Of a stretch of 64,000 nucleotides of DNA, positions 17,790 through 27,700 are shown piece by piece. The translations under genes and the position numbers were made by a program. The notes under the pieces were generated by a model. That model made no database searches. It had not been told where the DNA came from and saw only the letters and a program-made list of their open reading frames with translations. The stretch lies in the NCBI RefSeq assembly GCF_003443655.1, contig NZ_CP031941.1:305501-369500 (forward strand), written 5' to 3'. Numbering within the stretch: position 1 is the stretch's first letter; each line of letters starts with the position of its first letter. The stretch comes from Nostoc sphaeroides (GTDB lineage Bacteria; Cyanobacteriota; Cyanobacteriia; Cyanobacteriales; Nostocaceae).

Positions 17790-18017
17790 CTACAACAAAT
17801 CTAAAAATCTTTCTAAGTCTATACGAGCCTGCTTTAAAATCTTAGCTAGGGTGGAACGCTTAACTGGCCGATGAGCTGGAACAGTCAATTTCAAGGCTTC
17901 ATCCGGTATGCTTTTTTGCAATCGAATGTGACTACCTCGCTGGCGTACAACTATCCATCCATCCCGTTCTAAAGCAGCGATAATCTGAGTATAGGGTAAA
18001 TTGGGAACTTTGCTCAC
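17790..18017 (-). CDS. hicA: HicA-type mRNA interferase toxin
   Basis: Seventy-five residues with the double-stranded-RNA-binding-like HicA fold: LPYTQIIAALERDGWIVVRQ, then RGSHIRLQ with the catalytic His, and TVPAHRPVKRSTLAKILKQA. Such toxins cut mRNA and arrest growth. The ATG overlaps the end of the upstream hicB by 4 bases (ATGA), so the two are translationally coupled in the order antitoxin-toxin. It lies convergent to the alpha-2-macroglobulin gene. Confidence 0.92.
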   Translation of the reverse strand: MSKVPNLPYTQIIAALERDGWIVVRQRGSHIRLQKSIPDEALKLTVPAHRPVKRSTLAKILKQARIDLERFLDLL

Positions 18018-18217
18018 AGTACCAATTCCCTGACAATTACGCCTTCTTGAGTAATCAATTCATCTTCCAATGGTTCAAGGTAAAGTTCTATTGCTTCTTG
18101 GATATTCTCTAATGCTTCTTCCACAGTTTCTCCTTCGCTGATACAGCCAGGAAGGGAGGGAACATGGACGGTGTATCCGCCTTCGTCACTGGGTTCTAAT
18201 ACAACTTTCAGTTTCAT
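18014..18217 (-). CDS. hicB: HicB-type antitoxin
   Basis: Sixty-seven residues with the partial RNase H-like HicB fold: GGYTVHVPSLPGCISEGETV and EEALENIQEAIELYLE. It should neutralise the overlapping HicA. It is a short form with no C-terminal helix-turn-helix or ribbon-helix-helix, so autoregulation through its own DNA-binding domain is not apparent. First gene of the two-gene operon. Confidence 0.92.
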   Translation of the reverse strand: MKLKVVLEPSDEGGYTVHVPSLPGCISEGETVEEALENIQEAIELYLEPLEDELITQEGVIVRELVL

Positions 18218-18274
18218 AACTTGGTAATGAACTTACTTTTCTATTTTTAATGATTTTTGGCGATCATATTGTAA

Positions 18275-18388
18275 TTAAAGAGCGATCGCGCAAAGGTACT
18301 GGATTTGATTAAATGTTTTTTTACTACGTTTCAACTGTTTACAAAGTGCTTTAATCTGTTTGTAAGCATCTTCTGGATCAAGCTTTCC
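18275..18388 (-). pseudogene. C-terminal remnant of a DUF7219-like gene
   Basis: An open frame without a start codon reads GKLDPEDAYKQIKALCKQLK and ends at a stop at 18275. The residues resemble the end of small cyanobacterial DUF7219-type proteins. Upstream, the frame is replaced by a copy of the dispersed repeat CTTCCGCCTTGCCGTACTAG, also seen near 6736, which probably removed the 5' part. Confidence 0.4.
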
Positions 18389-18430
18389 ATGACTTCCGCC
18401 TTGCCGTACTAGCTTCTGGTAATAGCGTTG

Positions 18431-19639
18431 TTATTTGATAACTACCAATTGCGTCACACCCGCCATTCCTCGCCAGCCCAAAAATTTACCAATGGGTTCA
18501 GCCCGTTGAATGGCAATCCGAGTTAAATCACCACCGACTCGTTCATGCCATTGAAATAAAGTTTGCTCACCCTCTACCGTCACTACATTTGCCACCAAAC
18601 GCCCACCCGGCTTTAGTGCTTCCCAGCAAACATCAAAAAGTCCCGTTGCTGTCACCCCACCACCAATAAAAATCGCATCTGGTGTAGGCAAATCTTTTAA
18701 AGCATCGGGCGCTTTACCTTCAATGATTTGCAGATTTGGAGTACCGAGAGTGGCGGCATTATCAGCAATATATATTAGTCTAGAAGCATTTTGTTCGATC
18801 GCGATCGCTCGACACCGAGCATTACTCCGCATCCATTCAATAGAAATTGAACCGCAACCCGCGCCCACATCCCACAATAATTCTCCCGGTGTCGGTGCTA
18901 AAGCTGCTAAAGTAATTGCCCTAACTTCACGCTTCGTTAACTGTCCATCGTGGTGGTAGGCGTTATCTGGTAATCCTGGTAATCTTGGTAAAGGGATAAC
19001 GCCAGGATCAGCAATACAATAAACTGCGATCGCATTTAAAGCCGCAACTTCAACTTCACTCCAGGATGCAGCCGTACCTTCCACAATTCTTTCATGAGCG
19101 CCGCCCATGCGCTCCAATACGGTGATTTTGCTGCCACCATAGCCGCGATTTGTCAAAATCTCAGCAACAATGGCGGGTGTGTCCTTCCCTTCACTCAAAA
19201 TCAACAGCCGCGCTTTTGGATAAATGTAAGACTGGAGTAGGGAGGATGGACGACCATTCAAACTTAAGGTTTCCACCTCAGTTAAAGACCATCCAACCCT
19301 GGCACAGGCGAGGCTGAAGGCTGAAGGTGCGGGGATAATCGTCATTTCAGACACGGGAATTCGCCGCATGAAGGTAACACCAATGCCGTAACACATCGGA
19401 TCGCCGCTTGCAAGTATGCAAATTGACTCACCCCGACGCTGGATGATTTCGTCTACAGAGGCGCTAATGGGGGATGTCCAGACTAGTTTCTCACGTTGGT
19501 CATCTGTAGGGAGCATCGATAAATGGCGATCGCCTCCCACAATTACTTTAGCTTGATTGAGGAGAGAACGAGCGATCGCGCTTAACCCCTGTAATCCATC
19601 TTCGCCAATGCCGACGATAGAAAGCCATTTTTCTGTCAT
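18431..19639 (-). CDS. cobL: Precorrin-6Y C5,15-methyltransferase (CbiE-CbiT fusion)
   Basis: Bifunctional enzyme of cobalamin synthesis: SAM-dependent methylation at C5 and C15 with decarboxylation. The N-terminal CbiE half (about 1-205) shows VGIGEDGLQGLSA and the tetrapyrrole methylase motif ASGDPMCYGIG; the C-terminal CbiT half (about 215-402) shows DVGAGCGSISIEWMR, the SAM-binding loop, and IFIGGGVT. The 402-residue length fits the fused form. ATG start. The truncated methyltransferase frame just upstream is on the same strand but unrelated. No cobalamin riboswitch was recognised upstream. Confidence 0.94.
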   Translation of the reverse strand: MTEKWLSIVGIGEDGLQGLSAIARSLLNQAKVIVGGDRHLSMLPTDDQREKLVWTSPISASVDEIIQRRGESICILASGDPMCYGIGVTFMRRIPVSEMTIIPAPSAFSLACARVGWSLTEVETLSLNGRPSSLLQSYIYPKARLLILSEGKDTPAIVAEILTNRGYGGSKITVLERMGGAHERIVEGTAASWSEVEVAALNAIAVYCIADPGVIPLPRLPGLPDNAYHHDGQLTKREVRAITLAALAPTPGELLWDVGAGCGSISIEWMRSNARCRAIAIEQNASRLIYIADNAATLGTPNLQIIEGKAPDALKDLPTPDAIFIGGGVTATGLFDVCWEALKPGGRLVANVVTVEGEQTLFQWHERVGGDLTRIAIQRAEPIGKFLGWRGMAGVTQLVVIK

Positions 19640-19669
19640 ACTAATTCATGATTAATCCTTTATCGGCGA

Positions 19670-19750
19670 TTACAAATAAGTAATCTCCTTGTTAGGGTCA
19701 GCGCGACGAGTCAAATCATAGCCTTTACCAATTTGCTCATAAACAGCCAT
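19670..19750 (-). pseudogene. N-terminal remnant of a SAM-dependent methyltransferase
   Basis: ATG followed by MAVYEQIGKGYDLTRRADP and NKEITYL, then a stop: the start of a class I methyltransferase of the type that begins with a tyrosine-rich YDxxR-ADP segment. Only 26 codons remain of an expected 240 or so. It stops just before cobL. Confidence 0.5.
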
Positions 19751-19825
19751 TTCTTGAATTTATCACAAATTTTTATAGTGAACAGTTAAGAGTTCTGAGT
19801 TACCAGTGAAGACTAGTGACGAAGG

Positions 19826-20085
19826 GTTTGTAGTGAGCGATTTATCGCTCAAATCAAGGACTAAAGTCCTTACTACGAACTTTTATAACCCTTCAGAATT
19901 AATGGGAGAGACTACTAAGCTGTTGCGTATTTAATTTGTATATGCGATGCGCTCATGTTGCCCGCACTACAATAATTTTACGTTTTCGTGTTATACAATT
20001 TAGCTGCACATCAGGTTAGTAATTTATCAATCTACTTTTGAGGGTTCGTAATAAAGACTAAAGTCCTTACTACGAACTTGCTTAC
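19826..20085. repeat. Cluster of dispersed palindromes between cobL and ispH
   Basis: GAGCGATTTATCGCTC, AAGGACTAAAGTCCTTACTA (about 19855-19876) and, at about 20044-20077, GTTCGTA...TACGAAC around GACTAAAGTC. These are related non-coding elements; the rest of 19751-20102 shows no gene. Confidence 0.6.
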
Positions 20086-20102
20086 TTGATAACTGGTCAC
20101 TC

Positions 20103-21311
20103 TTAAACCAGCGCTGCTGTTGCCTTGACTGCAAAAATTTTCTCAATCACATCTTCTACTACCTTATCTGGTGTGGAAGCACCAGAAGTAATTCCCACAA
20201 CAATTTCTCCATTTGGCAACCAGTTTTCTGTAGTTATTAACTGCCCATTTAATTGCCGATGTTCAATAGAATCTCCTGATTTAATCCGTTCAACAGTATC
20301 AATATGATAAGAAGGAATTCCCCGCTCAAAAGCAATTTGTTGCAATTGAGTAGTATTCGATGAATTAAACCCACCAATTACTACCATTAAATCTAAATTA
20401 TGTTCTACTAACTCCAACATTGCATCTTGACGTTCTTGAGTGGCATCACAAATAGTATTGAAGCTTTGGAAATGCTGATTTAACTCGGTGGGGCCATACT
20501 TATGTAACATAGTCCGCTCAAAAATCTTGCCGATTTGCTCAGTTTCGTCTTTTAGCATCGTAGTTTGGTTAGCAATACCAACTCTTGCTAAATCTTGATC
20601 GGGGTCAAATCCTGCTGAACAAGCTTTAGCAAATTTTGTTAGAAATTCTTCACGGTTGCCACCATTAATAATATAGTCAGCAACATATTGCGCTTCTTGT
20701 AAATTCAACACAATTAAATACTTGCCAGCAAAGGAACTAGTCGCAACTGTTTCTTCGTGCTTATATTTACCGTGAATTATTGATGTATAATCAATTTTTT
20801 TGTGCTTTTCTACTGTATTCCAAACTTTAGATACCCAAGGACAAGTTGTATCAACAATTTTGCAGCCTTTATCGTGAAGTATCTGCATTTCTTGAACGCT
20901 AGCCCCAAAGGCGGGTAATATCACTACATCACCAGTACCAACAACAGAAAAGTCTTTATTCTTTCCTTCGATGGGAATAAATTCGACTTCCATCTCCTGC
21001 ATACGCTGATTTACAGAAGGGTTGTGGATAATCTCGTTAGTAATCCAGATGTGTTCTGTAGGGAAGTGCTGGCGGGTTTCGTAGGCCATGGCCACAGCGC
21101 GTTCTACACCCCAGCAAAAGCCAAAAGCTTGTGCTAGTCGGATTGTCACATCACCTCGTTGTAGAGTGTAATTGCGATCGCGGATTTCTTGAATCAAGTT
21201 ACTCTGATACTCAGATTGCAGCTGGGTAGCAACTTCTGCTTGATGACCAAACCCCTTGCGATTGTAATTTTCGGAATGTTGCAGGCTGCGCTTAAAAGCT
21301 TTTGTATCCAT
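20103..21311 (-). CDS. ispH: 4-hydroxy-3-methylbut-2-enyl diphosphate reductase
   Basis: Last enzyme of the MEP pathway: an iron-sulfur enzyme that reduces HMBPP to IPP and DMAPP, drawing electrons from ferredoxin in cyanobacteria. The three cluster cysteines are in [26 protein letters not shown] and [28 protein letters not shown] holds a conserved active-site His region, and SSNTTQL binds substrate. The 402-residue length matches the long cyanobacterial/plant form with its N-terminal extension. ATG start. Monocistronic by spacing. Confidence 0.97.
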   Translation of the reverse strand: MDTKAFKRSLQHSENYNRKGFGHQAEVATQLQSEYQSNLIQEIRDRNYTLQRGDVTIRLAQAFGFCWGVERAVAMAYETRQHFPTEHIWITNEIIHNPSVNQRMQEMEVEFIPIEGKNKDFSVVGTGDVVILPAFGASVQEMQILHDKGCKIVDTTCPWVSKVWNTVEKHKKIDYTSIIHGKYKHEETVATSSFAGKYLIVLNLQEAQYVADYIINGGNREEFLTKFAKACSAGFDPDQDLARVGIANQTTMLKDETEQIGKIFERTMLHKYGPTELNQHFQSFNTICDATQERQDAMLELVEHNLDLMVVIGGFNSSNTTQLQQIAFERGIPSYHIDTVERIKSGDSIEHRQLNGQLITTENWLPNGEIVVGITSGASTPDKVVEDVIEKIFAVKATAALV

Positions 21312-21430
21312 TAGATTTGTCTATTTAAACCACTATTTCTTATTTTCTCGCGCCCAGACGCGATTTATACAAAGTTGTATTCAAAGATATTACTTCTTTT
21401 TGTCCTTTATTCTTTTTCCCGTGAAGGATA

Positions 21431-22264
21431 TTAACGCTGGGGTTTTAATTCGATTTCACTATATATCTGCAATGCAGAACGCCAAACTATATAGCCTTCA
21501 GGACTTAAATGCAAGCCATCAGTAGTGAATTCGCGGCGGAGATTTCCTTGCTTGTTGGTGAACAGGGGATATAAATCGAGATATTTCACACCTTTTTTGG
21601 TAGATAGGCTTTGCAGTTGCTGATTCAACTCGCGAATGCGACTATTTGCAACAGTCAGAAGTTTATCTCGTCCTTTCCAGGTTGCTTCTTCTGCGCCATG
21701 TGGCAAAATCGATTGGACAACAATTTGCGCTGTGGGATGATTCTTTCGTAGGTAATTGATAATTTGACGCTGATTATCTAAAATTACCCTGTCGCTCACC
21801 CCCCGAATTAGGTCATTAATGCCAATCATCACAAAAATCACCTCTGGCTGGGTGCGGTCAAATATCTCCAATCTTTTCAAAAGTCCATTACTGGTTTCGC
21901 CAGAAATTCCTTGATTGAGCCAATTTTTCCCTTCGGGTAATAACTCAGGCGGAAACCACAAACTCAAAGAATCTCCCACCAGGATCGTTAAATGCGGCGG
22001 ACGTTGGTCTGCGGCTACCTTGGCTTCTTGCATGAGGATGTCTACCCACTGCTGGTAAGAGAGTTGGTGATGACGACCTAAATCAGGTGTAGCAATTTCG
22101 GGTGAGAAGTTACGGCTGATTGGCTCTGGGGATGTTACTATCCCAAAAAAAGCGGACAATCTCTGCTGTTGCCAAATCAGCAGGATGACCGCCAACATTA
22201 GGATGCCGTTGGTTAACAGCGAGAAAAATGCCCAGATAGGAAAGGTTTTTACAGATGTAGACAC
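21431..22264 (-). CDS. SGNH/GDSL-type hydrolase with membrane anchor
   Basis: A 277-residue esterase-type protein. One N-terminal membrane helix (about 10-30) would hold the catalytic domain outside the cytoplasm. SGNH blocks: ILVGDSLSLWFP (nucleophile Ser, block I), NQGISGETSNG (Gly, block II), VMIGINDLIRG (Asn, block III) and TDGLHLSPEGY (Asp and His, block V). Substrate unknown; lipid or acetylated polysaccharide are possibilities. Its ATG lies near a heptad array separating it from amt upstream on the same strand. Confidence 0.88.
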   Translation of the reverse strand: MSTSVKTFPIWAFFSLLTNGILMLAVILLIWQQQRLSAFFGIVTSPEPISRNFSPEIATPDLGRHHQLSYQQWVDILMQEAKVAADQRPPHLTILVGDSLSLWFPPELLPEGKNWLNQGISGETSNGLLKRLEIFDRTQPEVIFVMIGINDLIRGVSDRVILDNQRQIINYLRKNHPTAQIVVQSILPHGAEEATWKGRDKLLTVANSRIRELNQQLQSLSTKKGVKYLDLYPLFTNKQGNLRREFTTDGLHLSPEGYIVWRSALQIYSEIELKPQR

Positions 22265-22336
22265 GACTAGCGAAATTTACCAATTATTTGAATCAAATTT
22301 TAACGCTAGCGATCGCAAATTACACAATCTTAAATT

Positions 22337-22495
22337 GGGAAATGGGGAATGGGGAGTGGGGAGTGGGGAATGGGGGAGAATAATAACTCCAAACTCCAAA
22401 CTCCTAACTCCAAACTCCAAACTCCTAACTCCAAACTCCAAACTCCAAACTCCAAACTCCCCACTCCCTACTCCCCACTCCCTACTCCCTACTAA
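22337..22495. repeat. 7-bp tandem repeat arrays (STRR)
   Basis: GGGGAGT/GGGGAAT units at 22337-22376 and ACTCCAA/ACTCCTA/CCCACTC units from about 22388 to 22490. The array abuts the stop codon of amt. Confidence 0.88.
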
Positions 22496-23925
22496 GTGGG
22501 ACGATCGCCAAACTCGGAGTTGTAACCTTCTTCGCCGTGTTCGTTGATATCCAAACCTTGCAATTCAGCTTCCTCTTTGACTCGCAGCCCGACTGTAGCA
22601 TCGATAACCTTGAGAATAACCCACGTACCAACACCTGCGATCGCATAAGCAATGGCAATTGCTACTAGTTCAACTCCCAATTCACCAAAATTACCACGTA
22701 ACACTCCGTCTTTACCTCCGCCGTTGACTTGAGTTGTGGCAAAGATGGCTGTTAAAATTGCCCCCACTGTCCCACCAACACCATGCACGGGATAGGTATC
22801 TAAAGCATCGTCAATTTCTAGCTTGTGCTTGAAACTCACAGCATAGAAGCAAACAAAGGCGGTAATGAAACCAATTAAAATCGCTGATAGCGGTGTGACA
22901 AATCCGGCGGCGGGAGTGATACCCACCAAGCCAGCAACGGCTCCTGTAGCTGCTCCTACTGCGGTTGGTTTACCCCGTAAAACCCCTTCCAAAATTAGCC
23001 ACATTAATGCACCAGCCGCCGCAGCTGTATTAGTGGCAACAAAGGCTGTTGTTGCTAAATTTGTTGTTAAGTTCCCAGAAGTTCCACTAGCAACAGATAG
23101 GGCACTCCCAGCATTGAAGCCGAACCAGCCAAACCATAGCAAGCCAGCACCCAGCAAAATGAAGGGGACATTGTGCGGCGGGCTAAGACGATCTGGATAG
23201 GTTTTCCGAGGCCCAAGAACGATCGCAGCTACTAGGGCTGAAACGCCAGAACTAATATGAACTACTGTACCACCGGCAAAATCCAAGGCACCCAATCCAC
23301 CATACAAACCTAAAAATCCACCTTTCGCCCAGACCATGTGATCCAAGGGGGCGTAAACAAAGGTTGACCACAGCAGCACAAACAGCGAATAGGCGCGGAA
23401 ACTCATCCGCTCTGCGATCGCCCCAGAAATTAAGGCTGGGGTGATAATGGCAAACATGGCTTGGTAGATCATGAATGCCTGATGGGGTATCGTTCCGGCG
23501 TATGAGACGACATCAGCATATTTGGGGTCTGCTGCTTTGAGAGCGTCTTCATAAGGCAGATGCGGCAAGTAGCCTTGAGTTTCTAAACCAACACCGTTCA
23601 ACCCGAACCACTGCAATCCACCGATGAACGGCAACCCTGGCGCAAAAGAAAGACTATAACCCCAGAGAATCCAGGTAACTCCCACGATCGCCATCAACAC
23701 AAAGCTCATCATCAATGTGTTTAGGATATTGCGCGATCGCACAAATCCACCATAAAAAAACGCCAATCCTGGTGTCATTAACAACACCAGTGCTGCTGAA
23801 ATCAGCATAAATGCCGTATCTCCAGTATCAGCAGCAGGTGGTGTTTGGGCGAAAGCATTGCCCATCAGTGGCCCTCCTAAAAACAGTAGGGTTATAGCCC
23901 CAATCATCACAACCTTCTTCAACAC
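22492..23925 (-). CDS. amt: Ammonium transporter (Amt family)
   Basis: Cytoplasmic-membrane ammonium channel, 477 residues. A signal-like N-terminus (LKKVVMIGAITLLFLGG ... NAFAQ) precedes eleven membrane segments. Family marks: TPGLAFFYGGFVRSRN, FAGGTVVHISSG with the first pore His, GWFGFNAGSAL and DTYPVHGVGGTVGAI with the second His. The chosen start is a GTG after AAGGAAGAAAAAGAA; an ATG six codons later is possible. A perfect GTA-N8-TAC NtcA-type palindrome lies 30 bp upstream, which fits nitrogen control. No glnB/glnK is adjacent. Confidence 0.95.
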   Translation of the reverse strand: MLKKVVMIGAITLLFLGGPLMGNAFAQTPPAADTGDTAFMLISAALVLLMTPGLAFFYGGFVRSRNILNTLMMSFVLMAIVGVTWILWGYSLSFAPGLPFIGGLQWFGLNGVGLETQGYLPHLPYEDALKAADPKYADVVSYAGTIPHQAFMIYQAMFAIITPALISGAIAERMSFRAYSLFVLLWSTFVYAPLDHMVWAKGGFLGLYGGLGALDFAGGTVVHISSGVSALVAAIVLGPRKTYPDRLSPPHNVPFILLGAGLLWFGWFGFNAGSALSVASGTSGNLTTNLATTAFVATNTAAAAGALMWLILEGVLRGKPTAVGAATGAVAGLVGITPAAGFVTPLSAILIGFITAFVCFYAVSFKHKLEIDDALDTYPVHGVGGTVGAILTAIFATTQVNGGGKDGVLRGNFGELGVELVAIAIAYAIAGVGTWVILKVIDATVGLRVKEEAELQGLDINEHGEEGYNSEFGDRPT

Positions 23926-23954
23926 TTCTTTTTCTTCCTTACCACCAATTATTT

Positions 23955-23968
23955 GTATACTTAACTAC
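23955..23968 (-). promoter_or_regulatory. NtcA-type binding site upstream of amt
   Basis: GTATACTTAACTAC is a perfect match to GTA-N8-TAC, the consensus of the nitrogen regulator NtcA. It lies only 30 bp from the chosen amt start, closer than expected for a class II activator site centred at -41.5, so either the start is downstream or the site acts differently. Confidence 0.5.
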
Positions 23969-24083
23969 ATTTGATTACTTTTAGTTATACATTTTTGTGT
24001 TGAAAGTTACTTAACCTTAATTTTCTGGAAATGTTAACAAAAATATAACCCCGATTGTAGTTGCCAAGATTTTAATAAGGTGT

Positions 24084-24106
24084 AAACATGCAATGATTGC
24101 ATGTTT
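24084..24106. promoter_or_regulatory. 23-bp perfect palindrome upstream of amt
   Basis: AAACATGCAAT and ATTGCATGTTT are 11-bp perfect inverted arms around a single central G, followed by ATTTTTTG. It could be an operator or, read rightward, a terminator-like hairpin (a real RNA hairpin would lose a few central pairs). It lies about 160 bp upstream of amt. Confidence 0.5.
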
Positions 24107-24173
24107 ATTTTTTGAATCAAGCGCTACAAAATTCTAAATTTTTAGTTACCTAATTGTTACAAACTAATATCCT

Positions 24174-24321
24174 TAAGGAAACTCCAAAAAATAAATTATT
24201 CCACATTAAAGTCGTTGACTGTTGACTGTTGACTGTTGACTGTTGACTGAAAACTCGTGAACCGTCAACACTCAACAGTGAACAATAGCAATGGAATATT
24301 TTTTTACTTGGAAGTCCCTAA
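24174..24321. mobile_element. MITE family A, copy 1
   Basis: Imperfect terminal inverted repeats (AAGGAAACTCCAAAAAATAA and, inverted, AGGGACTTCCAAGTAAAAAA), TA at both outer ends, and an internal heptad array (GTTGACT)n at 24213-24249. The same element occurs at 44370-44501 and 58309-58462 in the opposite orientation. No transposase is encoded. Confidence 0.8.
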
Positions 24322-24460
24322 TGCCATAGAAAGCTAAAGCAATTCCACCCAATATGCCCCACCAAAACGGCTTACCTTCGCGCAACCACAACCAAATCAG
24401 GTAGCCGCCACCGATTTCCAATAAACCAGCCCACAAAAAATACAGTAGGGACTTAATCAT
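24272..24460 (-). pseudogene. ynfA-family membrane protein, truncated by MITE
   Basis: The N-terminal 47 residues (MIKSLLYFLWAGLLEIGGGY ... WGILGGIALAFYGI) match YnfA/UPF0060, a four-helix inner-membrane protein of about 108 residues related to small multidrug transporters. After YGI the frame enters the MITE and ends 15 codons later (RDFQVKKYSIAIVHC). The second half is not found on the far side of the element, so half of the gene is deleted, not merely split. Confidence 0.75.
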
Positions 24461-24551
24461 TTAACAAATTTTTAATAAGGTCGAACTCAGTGAAATTACG
24501 CTAACGCTTTTAACTAAAGTGTTGTCATTAATTGAAGTAAGTTTGTTGAAC

Positions 24552-24716
24552 TGGGCATTGGGCATTAAGCATTGGGCATGGGGCATGGGGCATTGGGCAT
24601 TGGGCATGGGCACGGGGCACAGGGGAAAGAGCTAATTTTTTATTCTCCCCCTTGCCCCCTGCCCCCTGCCCCCCTGCCTCCCCTGTCCCCTGCCTCCCCT
24701 GCACCTCTGCTCCCCC
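24552..24716. repeat. Heptad-type repeat arrays before the hybrid kinase
   Basis: GGGCATT/GGGCATG units at 24552-24612, then pyrimidine-rich CCCCTGCC-type units at about 24648-24715. They occupy most of the leader of the next gene. Confidence 0.8.
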
Positions 24717-24734
24717 ATGTAGATAAGGCTCAAG

Positions 24735-27700
24735 ATGAAAGCACCATTACCTGATAACGAAGCACAGAGAATCGAGACTCTTTTGGAGTATAATATTCTC
24801 GACACACCATCTGAAGCCGCTTTTGACGACCTCACCCGTTTAGCCTCGTATATTTGTCAGACTCCTATTGCTTTAATTAGCTTAGTTGATACAAATCGTC
24901 AGTGGTTCAAGTCAAAAGTCGGAATCGAAGCCCTAGAAACACATCGAGATTTGGCATTCTGTGCCCATGCTATTCTCCAGCCTGATGTTTTTGTTGTGCC
25001 TGATGCAACAGATGACGAAAGGTTCGCCACCAACCCACTGGTAACATCTGACCCAAATATTCGATTTTATGCTGGTGTACCTCTGACTAATCCTGAGGGA
25101 TATTCGCTAGGAACTCTATGTGTAATTGACTATGTACCACGAGAACTTACACCAGAACAACTGGAGGCATTACGAGCTTTAGGGCGTCAAGTCATCAAAC
25201 AACTGGAATTACGCCGAAATTTAGCAAGTTTGGTACTTGTAACCAAAAAAAGCAAACAGGCGCAGACGGTACACAAGCAATTTTTCCAAAAGATTGCAGC
25301 AGGTTTTGGTTTAGCATCGGCAATTTTAGTTCTGATCGGCGCGGTTTCTTATCAAAATACAAGAGTATCTACCAATAATCGCAGTATATTAAATAATACG
25401 TATAAAAAAATCAACAGTCTTGAAAAACTACACTACCAGATAAAGGATGCTGAGACTGGACAAAGTAGTTACATCTTCACTGGAAAACAAATTTATCTCA
25501 AACCTTATCAAGCAGCACTTGTTAACGTCGATCAAGAAATTGCCAACCTGAAGAGTTTGACAGCAGATCAACCGAATCAACAAAAGCAAATTGCAACGCT
25601 TGAATTTCTAATAACGGCTAAATTTACTGAACTAAAACAGACTATTGACTTGCGCCAAAACAAGGGATTAGAGGCGGCATTGCAAGTACTAGTGAGAAAC
25701 GACGGGCAAAATCTCACCGATGATATCCACAAGGCGATCAATGAGATGGAAAACCAGGAAAGGGGACAACTCCAACAGCAGTTACAAGCAAAAAAAGCCA
25801 CTACTCGCAACACAATTCTGACACTTGCGATCGCCATCTGCCTAAGTTTTATCGTTCTTGCTCTAGTCTACTACTTCATCTATCGTCAGGTGATTGAGCG
25901 CAAAAGGACAGAAGAAGCCTTAAACCAAGAACGCAACTTTATCTCAGCAGTCCTGGATACAGCCAGCGCCTTAGTAATAGTTGCCGACTCCCAAGGTAAA
26001 ATTGTTCGCTTCAATCAAGCTTGTGAGCAAACAACAGGTTACTCCTTCGATGAGGTAAGGGGTAGGTATTTCTGGAACTTGTTCCTACTTCCTGAAGAGG
26101 TGGAGTCAGTCAAAGTAGTTTTTGAGCAATTGCTAACTGGTAGAGGCTTTCTAGAAAACGAAAGCTATTGGCTAATGAAGGATGGCAGCCGCCGACTGAT
26201 TGCCTGGTCGAATACCTTCTTAAAAGACTATGAAGGATCGGTGGAATACATCATTAGCACTGGTATTGACATCACCGATCGCAAAGGCGCACAACAGCAT
26301 CTAACTGCACAATATGTTGCAACTCGCGTTTTAGCAGAGTCCGCCACGATAAGCGAAGGGACTCGCCAAACCCTGCAAGGGATCTGCGAGAGTTTGGCAT
26401 GGGATTTGGGTGAAATTTGGATGGTAGATGAGCAAGCAAATGTGCTGCGTTTTCTCGATATGTGGCATAAACCATCTCTTGATGTGCAAGAGTTTGCAGC
26501 CCTGAATCGGCAAACCACCCTTGCACCAGGAATTGGCCTACCTGGCCGGGTTTGGGCTAGTTCTGAACCTGTTTGGATCGCTGATATCGTTAAAGAACTC
26601 AGTTTCTTCCGCTTCAAAATCAGCGATGAAGTACAACTACATGCAGCTTTTGGTTTTCCGATCCGCAGTGGTCACAAAATCCTTGGTGTGATTACCTGCT
26701 TCAACCGTCAGATTCAACCGCCTGACCAAGATTTGATCAAAACGATGAATTCTATCGGTGAGCAAGTGGGGCAATTTATCCAGCGTAAACAGGCTGAAGA
26801 AGAAGTACAACGGCAAAACTTGCGATCGCAATTATTTACCGAAATCACCCTCAAGATTCGCCAGTCTTTGCAAATTGAAGAAATTCTCCAAATCACTGTC
26901 CAGGAGGTACAAAGAATTCTCCAGACTGACCGAGTTTTAATCTATCAAGTTTTGCCTGATGAATCTGCACCCACCGTTATTGAAGCAGTAGTTTCTGGCT
27001 TACCAACAATCAAAGAGCAAAACATCAGCGCCCCCTACTTTCGAGCCGAATATCTACAGCAGTACTATCTACAGCAGTACCGTCAAGGACAAATTTTAGG
27101 GCTAGCTAATTTCGATCTGCCAGAAGTCGAACAAAAGCATCTGGAATTAATTCAACATTTTGGGGTCAAAGTCAATTTGGTTGTGCCCATTCTTGTTAAA
27201 GAAGAACTTCGTGGTTTGCTCATAGTTCATCAGTGTGACGATTCCCACCACTGGTCTAGCTTTGAAACTCATCTTTTGCGACAAATAGCCGACCAAGTAG
27301 GTATTGCCTTAGCCCAAGCCCAACTATTAGCAGCAGAAACTCGTCAGCGACAAGAACTTGAAATTGCCCGTCGCCAAGCCGAATTAGCTTCTCAGACTAA
27401 AAGCTCCTTTTTGGCAAATATCAGTCATGAAATTCGTACTCCAATGAACGCTGTATTGGGCATGACCCGTTTGGTGTTAGATACTCCCTTAGACCCAGAA
27501 CAGCGAGATTTTATTGAAACAATTCGTAGTAGTGGAGACGCCCTTTTAAGTTTAATCAACGAAATTTTGGATCTTTCCAAACTTGAGGCTGGAGAGATGG
27601 CTCTGGAAACTCTAGATTTTGACCTATCCACTTGTGTGGAAGAAGTGGTGGAATTATTGGCTCCCTCAGCCCATAACAAGGGATTAGAAATTGGCGCACT

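Noticed and set aside
19640..20102. Cobalamin riboswitch upstream of cobL
   Set aside because: I looked for a B12-box-like core and structured leader and found only dispersed palindromes and a methyltransferase remnant.
23955..23968. Chance GTA-N8-TAC as proof of NtcA control
   Set aside because: Kept only as a moderate-confidence site: the match is perfect, but the spacing to the start is atypical.
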